A DNA stretch of 10,939 bases. Origin: Burkholderiales bacterium (GTDB lineage: Bacteria > Pseudomonadota > Gammaproteobacteria > Burkholderiales > Burkholderiaceae_E). Below are positions 5,615-10,939 of the stretch, piece by piece. Under the pieces are notes generated by a model. It worked only from the letters and a program-made list of their open reading frames with translations, was not told the DNA's origin and searched no databases. The stretch spans positions 2,796,796 through 2,807,734 of the forward strand of contig CP070753.1 of the NCBI GenBank assembly GCA_020348765.1, in the 5' to 3' direction. How positions within the stretch are numbered: position 1 is the stretch's first letter; each line of letters begins with the position of its first letter. The position numbers were made by a program, and so were the translations under genes.

Positions 5615-6622
5615 ATGCCTCGCCCCAGACACGACTTCCGGCCGCGGCCCGAGCAGATGGCGCTGTGGCCGACGATCTCGGGCAACGCGGTCAACGGCCT
5701 CGGCGAGCGGGCGCCGCGGCGGGCCAGCCCGATCTACTGGCACGAACCCGATCGCACGCCGCACGGGCCGCTTCAGCGCTGGTTCTACGAGAACAGCTTC
5801 GGCGATCCGCAGATCGCAGCGGCGCGGGCCGAGCGCCAGGCGATCCTGGACAGTGCGCTGGCGCCGGTCGCGCCGGAACCCGCCGTGCTCGACGCCGAAC
5901 AGTGGACCGCCGGCATCAAGGCGGCCGCACTGGCCGGCGGCGCCGACATCGTCGGCATCACCGAGATGCGCCCGGAATGGGTGTTCGAGGGCTTCGAGGT
6001 CGGGCAGCGCTGGATCGTGATGCTCGGCGTCGCACACGACTATGCGCGGATCCGGACCGCGCCCGAGCCGCAAGCCGGCGCCGAGGTGATCCGGCAGTAC
6101 GGCCGCGGCAACCAGGCGGCCAAGGCTGTGGCCTCGTGGATCCGCGAACGCGGCCATGATGCGCATCCGCACGGTGGGCCGATGGCCGGCCCCGTCGTGC
6201 TGATTCCGCCCGCGATCGCCTGCGGCTTCGGCGAACTCGGCAAGCACGGCTCGATCATCCACCGCCGGCTGGGTTCGAGCTTCCGGCTCGCAGCGGTGCT
6301 CACCGACGTGCCGCTGCTCGCGGACGCGCCCGACCGATTCGGCGCGGACGCGTTCTGCGCGCGTTGCCGGGTCTGCAGCGACGCCTGCCCGCCGGACGCG
6401 ATCCTGCCCGACAAGCAGTGGGTGCGCGGCGAGTTCAAGTGGTACGTGGATTTCGACCGATGCCTGCCCTATTTCAACGAGCACATGGGCTGTGCGATCT
6501 GCATCGCCGTTTGTCCGTGGAGCCGGCCCGGCATCGCAGACAACCTGGTGGCGAAGATGGCGCGACGGTTCGGCGCCGCGCCCGACGCTGCGGCGGCGGA
6601 TCGGGCCCCGGGTCGGGACTGA
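5615..6622 (+). CDS. Compact reductive-dehalogenase-like double [4Fe-4S] protein
   Basis: A 335-residue soluble protein resembling the core of reductive dehalogenases (RdhA) and, more distantly, epoxyqueuosine reductase QueG; both use cobalamin and two [4Fe-4S] clusters. HDYARIRTAP (141-150), EVIRQYGRGNQAAKAVASWI (157-176), CGFGELGKHGSIIHRRLG (203-220) and VLTDVPLLAD (228-237) follow RdhA order. Cluster 1 uses Cys248, 251, 254 and 258 (CxxCxxCxxxCP); cluster 2 uses Cys283, 293, 296 and 300. Tyr143 is a candidate for the family's catalytic tyrosine. There is no Tat signal and no fused flavin/ferredoxin reductase domain, so it is neither a classic respiratory nor a self-sufficient catabolic RdhA and needs an external electron donor. 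The ATG at 5615 has a weak ribosome site. It follows the aldolase gene by 25 bp. The substrate is unknown; dehalogenation is not demonstrated. Confidence 0.85.
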   Translation: MPRPRHDFRPRPEQMALWPTISGNAVNGLGERAPRRASPIYWHEPDRTPHGPLQRWFYENSFGDPQIAAARAERQAILDSALAPVAPEPAVLDAEQWTAGIKAAALAGGADIVGITEMRPEWVFEGFEVGQRWIVMLGVAHDYARIRTAPEPQAGAEVIRQYGRGNQAAKAVASWIRERGHDAHPHGGPMAGPVVLIPPAIACGFGELGKHGSIIHRRLGSSFRLAAVLTDVPLLADAPDRFGADAFCARCRVCSDACPPDAILPDKQWVRGEFKWYVDFDRCLPYFNEHMGCAICIAVCPWSRPGIADNLVAKMARRFGAAPDAAAADRAPGRD

Positions 6623-6636
6623 CGGAGCCGACCCGG
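6608..6636. terminator. 9-bp stem-loop between convergent genes
   Basis: CCGGGTCGG (6608-6616) pairs perfectly with CCGACCCGG (6628-6636) around an 11-base loop that contains the TGA stop (6620-6622) of the RdhA-like gene. It lies in the short gap before the channel gene's stop (6697) and would fold in transcripts from both sides. No T-tract is present. Confidence 0.4.
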
Positions 6637-6696
6637 CGGCGGTCCGCTCGAGCCCCGAGCCGCGATTGACGAATGGGGCCCCGGCGGCGGGCTGCG

Positions 6697-8403
6697 TCAG
6701 GCCGCGGGCGCGCGCCGCTGGGACCGCTGCGCAAGCCACCGCCCCAGCGGCGTGCGCGGCAACTCGCGCCCGGCACGCACCAGGTCGACCGCGCTGTCGT
6801 CCTCGAGCAGGCGACGCTGCAGCGGTTCGATGTGGCCGGGGCCGGCGAACAGCACCCGGTCGCGCGGCTCCAGCGGCGTCTGCGCATCGGGCAGGATGCG
6901 CGGCGTGCCACGCCGCAGCAGCATCAGAGGCTGTGCCGGCAGCGGCTGCCGGTCGTCCGGATCGGTCAGCAGGTGCGAAAGCCTGAGCGCCGGCTCGGGC
7001 CGTTCCTCGAAAGCGTGCCGCATGCCGACCCGCGCCGGGTCGCAGGTGATGGCCCAGGTGTACGGCACGATCTCGCCGAAGGTGTCGCGCAGCCGTGCGG
7101 CCACGCCCTGGGCCCAGCTATTGGGCTGCGTGCGCGCATGCATCAGGAACCGGTTCAGCATCGGCGTGGTCAGCACCTGCAGGCACTCGTGCGACATCAG
7201 GTCGGCCTGCACGAAGCGCATCCGCGCCCGCGCGGCCTCGATCAGGCTGCGGTTGTTGGCATTGTTCTGCCGGATGACGACGAACATGCCCGGCTTGACC
7301 CGGCGCGCCGCGGTCACGATGGCCAGGTTGCTGGCGTCGTTGTCGGTGCCGGCGACCAGGCCCGCGGCATGGTCGATGCCGGCGTCGCGCAGCGCATCCT
7401 CGGCCAGCCCGCTGGCCACGATGCCGATGTCGCCGCACTTGACCGGGTCGATGTCGATCACCTTCCAGGTCAGCGCCGCCTCGTCCAGCGCACGCGTGAT
7501 CGCCGAGCCGAAGCGGCCGTAGCCGGCGATCACCCAGTGCCCGCGCGGCGCCTCGACGCGTGCCGGCACCTCGGTGCCCGGCTCGCCGGTCAGCCATTCC
7601 TCGAGCCGCAGCGCGTCCGGCTTGGCCAGCGCGAGCGAGAAGTTGAAGGCGAAGGTCTCGAACGGATTGAGCGAGATCACGCCGCCGAAGGCCTCGAGGC
7701 TGTCGACGGCGAGCTGGCTCTTGACCCGCGCCAGTACGCGCACCTGCGGCGACAGCACCTTGGCGCCGATCGAGATGGTCTGGTTGACCTCGTCGTCGGG
7801 CGTGATCGCGATCACGCCGGTGCAGTTCGGCATCCGCACCCCGGCCTCCTCGAGCGTCTCCGGCGATCGGGCGTCGGCCGCCAGGAAGATCGGGGGCTGC
7901 ACGTACTCCTCGGCCCAGACCTGCGACAGCCGGTCGGTGCGCGGATCGAGCAGCACCGTGCTGTAGCCGAGCCGGTCCAGGGCTCCGGCCAGGCGCTGGC
8001 CGCTCTGGCCGTAGCCGCACAGCACGAAGAACGGGTCGGTGATGCGTCGCACCCGGCGCGCGAAGATGCTGCGCGCCAGCGCCTGCCGGAAGGTCACGTC
8101 CTGTGCCAGCGCGAAGATCGAGCCCAGCGTGTAGGCCCACCCGACCACGGTCAGGTAGATCGAGAAGGTCATCCACATGCGCTGCGCATCGGAGAACCGG
8201 TACGGGATCTCGCCGAAGCCGATCGTCGTGGCCGTGTAGCTCATCACGTAGAACGCGTGAAAGAAGCTCAGGTGCCAGGGCCGCCCCTCGGGGTCGACCC
8301 CGGGCATCAGCACCAGCCCGCCGACTGCGATCGCGTACGCGGTGATCAGCGCGATCAGCGGCAGCCGCAGCCGCCGCAGGATGACGAAGAAGACGCCGGA
8401 CAT
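6697..8403 (-). CDS. Two-TM potassium channel with two RCK/TrkA-N domains
   Basis: A 568-residue inner-membrane protein. TM1 (about 13-33), a pore loop with the selectivity filter TTIGFGE (59-65), and TM2 (about 76-98) form an ion-channel module; GFG replaces the more usual GYG but is compatible with K+ selectivity. Two tandem cytoplasmic RCK (TrkA-N) domains follow: the first starts FFVLCGYGQSGQRLAGAL (125-142), the second HWVIAGYGRFGSAITRAL (289-306), each with a GxGxxG nucleotide-binding loop. The C-terminal part (about 440-525, ending LEPRDRVLFAGPG) resembles a TrkA-C ligand domain. Such channels pass K+ under control of nucleotides or ions bound to the RCK ring. The ATG at 8403 is 23 bp after the stop of the DUF6394 gene, so the two are an operon. 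The specific ligand is unknown. Confidence 0.93.
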   Translation of the reverse strand: MSGVFFVILRRLRLPLIALITAYAIAVGGLVLMPGVDPEGRPWHLSFFHAFYVMSYTATTIGFGEIPYRFSDAQRMWMTFSIYLTVVGWAYTLGSIFALAQDVTFRQALARSIFARRVRRITDPFFVLCGYGQSGQRLAGALDRLGYSTVLLDPRTDRLSQVWAEEYVQPPIFLAADARSPETLEEAGVRMPNCTGVIAITPDDEVNQTISIGAKVLSPQVRVLARVKSQLAVDSLEAFGGVISLNPFETFAFNFSLALAKPDALRLEEWLTGEPGTEVPARVEAPRGHWVIAGYGRFGSAITRALDEAALTWKVIDIDPVKCGDIGIVASGLAEDALRDAGIDHAAGLVAGTDNDASNLAIVTAARRVKPGMFVVIRQNNANNRSLIEAARARMRFVQADLMSHECLQVLTTPMLNRFLMHARTQPNSWAQGVAARLRDTFGEIVPYTWAITCDPARVGMRHAFEERPEPALRLSHLLTDPDDRQPLPAQPLMLLRRGTPRILPDAQTPLEPRDRVLFAGPGHIEPLQRRLLEDDSAVDLVRAGRELPRTPLGRWLAQRSQRRAPAA

Positions 8404-8426
8404 GGCCGCCCCGATCCGCGCCCGGG

Positions 8427-8810
8427 CTAGCGCGTGCGCCGCAGGGTTTCGCCGATCAGCAGGGCCACCGAGATGAAGTTGGCCACCAGCGCGCCGCCGG
8501 CCAGCGACACGATGGTCGCCATGATTTCGCCCTGAAGCGCAACCTCGGCCACATGGACCGCCCAGGACCAGACGATCGCCGCGGCGATCAGTTGCAGCAC
8601 CGCGACCAGGCTGGTGGCCAGGTGCACCGCGCCGATGTGCGTGCGGTCGCCGAACTTCAGGATCGTGGCCACCAGGTTGACCACGATCGCGGCGAACAGC
8701 TCGTAGGTGTTGTGCTGCTCCGGGTCGGAGATCTCGCCCATGAAGAACCCGAAGTTCAGCGTGCAGGCGAGAATGATGAAGAAGCCGAAGATGACCTTTT
8801 CGAGGTTCAC
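8427..8810 (-). CDS. DUF6394 family four-helix membrane protein
   Basis: A 127-residue inner-membrane protein. The GTG start at 8810 gives the N-terminus (M)NLEKVIFGFFIILACTLNFG. GGGAG lies 7 bases upstream and the start directly precedes the family-type sequence. A longer frame reaching 9005 would add a Pro/Arg/Gly-rich, non-membrane leader and is rejected. Four hydrophobic helices are visible (about 7-25, 36-52, 60-83 and 98-119). The loops carry GEISDPEQHNTYELFAA (25-41) and LKFGDRTHIGA (51-61), with conserved-looking charged residues. I recognise this as DUF6394, function unknown. It lies 23 bp upstream of the potassium channel gene and is very likely co-transcribed, which suggests a partner or accessory role for the channel; this is inference from context. 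Confidence 0.82.
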   Translation of the reverse strand: MNLEKVIFGFFIILACTLNFGFFMGEISDPEQHNTYELFAAIVVNLVATILKFGDRTHIGAVHLATSLVAVLQLIAAAIVWSWAVHVAEVALQGEIMATIVSLAGGALVANFISVALLIGETLRRTR

Positions 8811-8817
8811 GAAACCG

Positions 8818-8822
8818 CTCCC
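8818..8822 (-). promoter_or_regulatory. Shine-Dalgarno deciding the GTG start at 8810
   Basis: On the minus strand GGGAG is followed by 7 bases and then GTG (8810-8808). This makes the GTG the preferred start of the DUF6394 gene. Confidence 0.75.
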
Positions 8823-8877
8823 GATGTCAGAGGCGTGTGACCGGCAGCGCGCGCGGCCGCCGCGAGCGTCCCGCTCC

Positions 8878-8883
8878 ATGATA
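8878..8883 (-). promoter_or_regulatory. Possible -10 box for DUF6394/channel operon
   Basis: TATCAT on the minus strand is one of the few AT-rich patches in this divergent region. It would start transcription about 60 bases upstream of the GTG at 8810. No good -35 match is seen at the normal distance, so this is tentative. Confidence 0.25.
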
Positions 8884-9021
8884 GATGAGAACGACCCGAC
8901 GATTGCGTCCGGATCCGACCCGGGTTCGGGACCGGAGCAGGCCGGCGTTCGCATCGGCACCAGGCCGGCGGCCGGCGGCGGCTTTGCCCGCGCCAGCGGC
9001 GGCACCGCCGCACGGGGCCGG

Positions 9022-9030
9022 TGCTATACT
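9022..9030 (+). promoter_or_regulatory. Extended -10 promoter, TGCTATACT, for the response regulator
   Basis: TG-N-TATACT fits an extended -10 element (TATACT at 9025-9030 matches five of six bases of TATAAT). No -35 is visible at the usual 16-18 bp, which extended -10 promoters can tolerate. Transcription should begin near 9036-9038, at or just before the ATG at 9039, after a run of seven T (9030-9036). The mRNA would be nearly leaderless, which fits the absence of a Shine-Dalgarno. Confidence 0.6.
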
Positions 9031-9038
9031 TTTTTTCC

Positions 9039-9824
9039 ATGCAAATTCTCGTCGCCGACGACCATGCCCTGATTCGAGAGGGGCTGCGCCTGGTCCTGCG
9101 CGACTTCGACCCGCCCATCGACTGGATCGATGCCGCAGACGGCGACGGCGTGCGGCGCGCGCTCGCCGAGCACCCGGACATCGAGCTGGTGCTGCTCGAC
9201 CGGCAGCTTCCCGATTGCGACGGCATCGTGCTGCTGGGCGAATTGCTCCCTCGGCACCCGGTGCCGATCGTGATCATGTCGGGCGACGCCAGCAGCGACG
9301 CGGTGCGCGATGCGATCGATGCCGGCGCGGCCGGGTTCATACCGAAGACCTCGGTCAACCGGGTTCTGGTCTCGGCGCTGCGATTGATCCTGGAAGGCGG
9401 CATCTACGTGCCACCCGAGGTCGTGCGCAGCACGCCGGCGCCTGCCGAAGCGGTCGCGGCACGGGCACCGGCCCCTGCCGGGACGAGGCTGGCGGCGACC
9501 GGCGCGTCCGCGGGCCACGGTGGCGCGGACGCCGAACCGCATGCCGAGCCTTCCACGGCGCGCAACGTGGAAGCTCTGGCGCGCTCGCTGGGGCTGACCG
9601 ATCGGCAGCTCGGCGTGCTCGCGCTGCTGATGGAAGGCATGTCGAACAAGCGGATCGGGCGCGAGCTCGATCTGGCCGAGGCGACCGTCAAGGTGCATGT
9701 GCGAGCGGTGTTGCGGGCGCTCGAGGTGCATTCGCGTACCGAAGCCGTGGTTGCGATGACACGGCTCGGATGGACCACCGATCGCCTGCGGGCCCTGCTC
9801 GCCTGCGGCCGCGAGACCGTTTGA
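9039..9824 (+). CDS. NarL/FixJ-family response regulator (LuxR-type HTH)
   Basis: A 261-residue cytoplasmic DNA-binding regulator. The receiver domain (1-125) has the acidic pair Asp7-Asp8, phospho-acceptor Asp54 in VLLDRQLPD, the switch Ser81 in IVIMSGD and Lys103 in GFIPKTS. A 45-residue Ala/Pro-rich linker (about 131-176) is longer than usual. The LuxR-type helix-turn-helix spans about 184-240 (LTDRQLGVLALLMEGMSNKRIGRELDLAEATVKVHVRAVLRAL), with the classic SNKxIGxxL and ATVKVHV elements. MQILVADDHALIREGL is the normal N-terminus, so I chose the ATG at 9039 over an in-frame GTG at 9021 that lies inside the promoter. No histidine kinase is in the window, so it is an orphan here. Its stop overlaps the acyltransferase start. 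Homologues sense varied signals through distant or hybrid kinases; the target genes are unknown. Confidence 0.93.
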   Translation: MQILVADDHALIREGLRLVLRDFDPPIDWIDAADGDGVRRALAEHPDIELVLLDRQLPDCDGIVLLGELLPRHPVPIVIMSGDASSDAVRDAIDAGAAGFIPKTSVNRVLVSALRLILEGGIYVPPEVVRSTPAPAEAVAARAPAPAGTRLAATGASAGHGGADAEPHAEPSTARNVEALARSLGLTDRQLGVLALLMEGMSNKRIGRELDLAEATVKVHVRAVLRALEVHSRTEAVVAMTRLGWTTDRLRALLACGRETV

Positions 9825-10933
9825 GCGCCGCACAGGGCGCATTCGAGCCCGGGTTCGATGCACTGCGCGGCTGCGCGGTGTTCGGCGTCTTCGCGCACCA
9901 CCTGCACGCGTACACCGGGCTGTCGCTTCCGGTGCTGGGCGTTGCCGGCGGCCTGCTGGGCGTGCAGCTGTTCTTCCTGATCAGCGGCTACCTGATCGTC
10001 AGCAGCGCGCGGCGCGAACCGCCGCTCGGCTACCTGGTGCGGCGCGCGTTCCGGATCTTCCCGGCCTACTGGGCTGTGGTCGCGACGCTGACGCTGTCGC
10101 GCGGGCTGCTCGCAGACGCCGCCGAGCACCCGTGGCTGTTCCTCGCCAACTGGTGGGCGCTGACCCATGCGGTGCCGGCCGCGCTGCTGCGCTTCGACGT
10201 CACGACGGTCGCATGGACGCTGACGATCGAGCTCGGCTGGTACCTGCTGGTGCCGCTGCTGGTGGCGATCGAACCGGCTGGCGCCGCCGTTCGTGCCCGG
10301 TACTGGCGGGCGCTGCTGGTCGTCTCGCTGCTGCTTTCGATCGCCTGGGTCACGGCCGCGCAGGCCGGTGTCCTCGATGCCCCGTTCGAAGCCGCGATCG
10401 CGGCCGCAGGCGTCGCGCCGGTCGATGCCTTCATGCGCTTCGCGTTCATCGTCAATGCACTGCCGGCGCAACTGGCGTTCTTCGTCGCCGGCGCCTGGTT
10501 CGCGACCGAGCCCCGGGTGCTGGACCGCATCCCGGACGCGGCGCTGGCGGCCGCGGCCGTGGCCTTCGCACTGCCGGCCGCCGGGTGGAACGACCTGCTC
10601 GGGCTGCACCCGGCGCCGCTGTCCGGGCTCGGGCTGCTGGCCTTCCTGGTGCTGGTGCGAAGGCGGCTGGCCGTGCGCGTGGGCAAGTTCGCAGCCGGCT
10701 GGTGCTGGCTCGGGCGGGTCTCGTACCCGGTCTACCTGGTGCACGTGCCGCTGATCATCGCGGTGTCCGCAGCGCTGGCCGGCAGCGGCTGGCTGGTCGC
10801 GGCGGCCGCCGCGGTGGCGGTGGGCATCACGGCGCAATTGCTGCATCATCTGATCGAGCGCCCGGGAATCGCGCTCGGTCGCCGTATCGCTGCTCGGGTT
10901 CAACCGAATGCCCGCACCTCCCCGTCCGTTTGA
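9821..10933 (+). CDS. Membrane acyltransferase (acyltransferase family 3, OafA-like)
   Basis: A 370-residue polytopic inner-membrane protein of the acyltransferase-3 family, which transfers acetyl or other acyl groups to cell-surface glycans or lipids. Motifs: PGFDALRGCAVFGVFAHHLH (10-29), with Arg16 and the His26-His27 pair of the R-x(10)-H signature; GVQLFFLISGYLI (47-59); RRAFRIFPAYW (74-84); and WTLTIELGWYLLVP (132-145) with Glu137. About ten hydrophobic segments follow, and VSYPVYLVHVPLI is near the end. The preferred start is TTG at 9821, sharing TTGA with the regulator stop, which puts the first motif at the normal distance from the N-terminus. An ATG at 9770 is an alternative that would overlap the regulator by 55 bases. 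There is no fused SGNH domain. Translational coupling to the regulator is likely. The acceptor is unknown. Confidence 0.88.
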   Translation: MSAAQGAFEPGFDALRGCAVFGVFAHHLHAYTGLSLPVLGVAGGLLGVQLFFLISGYLIVSSARREPPLGYLVRRAFRIFPAYWAVVATLTLSRGLLADAAEHPWLFLANWWALTHAVPAALLRFDVTTVAWTLTIELGWYLLVPLLVAIEPAGAAVRARYWRALLVVSLLLSIAWVTAAQAGVLDAPFEAAIAAAGVAPVDAFMRFAFIVNALPAQLAFFVAGAWFATEPRVLDRIPDAALAAAAVAFALPAAGWNDLLGLHPAPLSGLGLLAFLVLVRRRLAVRVGKFAAGWCWLGRVSYPVYLVHVPLIIAVSAALAGSGWLVAAAAAVAVGITAQLLHHLIERPGIALGRRIAARVQPNARTSPSV

Positions 10934-10939
10934 CGAACC

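Noticed and set aside
5615..6622. Epoxyqueuosine reductase (queG)
   Set aside because: The Fe-S layout is shared, but GELGKHG, the HDY segment and VLTDVPLL read as RdhA-like, and the C-terminal QueG extension is absent. It is kept as an alternative distant assignment.
6673..8430. Long plus-strand frame opposite the potassium channel
   Set aside because: Its sequence is rich in Arg, Gly, His and Gln, typical of an antisense shadow in GC-rich DNA. The minus strand encodes clear channel and RCK motifs.
8427..9005. DUF6394 gene starting at 9005 (192 residues)
   Set aside because: The extra 65 residues are Pro/Arg/Gly-rich and unlike a membrane protein N-terminus. The GTG at 8810 has a better ribosome site and fits the family start.
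9404..10903. Long minus-strand frame opposite the regulator and acyltransferase
   Set aside because: It is a low-complexity Arg/Gln-rich shadow with no recognisable domain. The plus strand carries conserved motifs throughout.
8885..10933. A single 682-residue frame ending in the acyltransferase
   Set aside because: Its first 310 or so residues are Arg/Ala-rich and lie out of frame over the well-supported response regulator. The acyltransferase starts at about 9821.

Overview
The window is very GC-rich (about 70% by eye) with dense genes, GC-rich third codon positions, GTG/TTG as well as ATG starts, and clear Shine-Dalgarno sequences at several genes. Gene content (UppP, ThiD, a YkgJ-family cysteine cluster protein, DUF3179, DUF6394 beside a K+ channel, a NarL-type regulator) suggests a chromosomal segment of a Gram-negative proteobacterium. 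A Burkholderiales-like betaproteobacterium is my best guess, by inference only. I see no tRNA, rRNA, transposase, integrase or CRISPR array.

Layout. (1) 1-165: 3' end of an ABC exporter ATPase. (2) 166-558: non-coding, with a 16-bp dyad and a 40-bp tandem duplication. (3) 559-1119: secreted glycine-zipper protein with a DGFR-repeat tail. (4) 1280-2122: uppP, undecaprenyl-diphosphate phosphatase. (5) Minus strand, convergent with uppP: thiD (3318-2479) followed 31 bp later by a small YkgJ-family protein (2447-2169). (6) 3319-3668: divergent intergenic region with five 17-bp tandem units, a 9-bp inverted repeat and a 14-bp perfect palindrome. (7) Plus strand 3669-6622: exported DUF3179 protein, class II aldolase-type protein and a compact reductive-dehalogenase-like double [4Fe-4S] protein, probably one transcription unit. 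(8) Minus strand 8810-6697: a four-helix membrane protein (DUF6394) followed by a two-TM potassium channel with two RCK domains. (9) Plus strand 9039-10933: a NarL/FixJ response regulator and a membrane acyltransferase overlapping in TTGA.

How the genes may work together: DUF6394 and the K+ channel look like a functional pair in the inner membrane. The regulator and acyltransferase are probably co-expressed from an extended -10 promoter that would make an almost leaderless mRNA. The DUF3179-aldolase-RdhA-like group is the most open-ended part, since no clear shared pathway can be read from it. There is no unmistakable new defence or mobile system. The items most worth following up are the short soluble RdhA-like protein, the repeat-rich 3404-3543 region, the leaderless regulator promoter and the DUF6394/channel pair.
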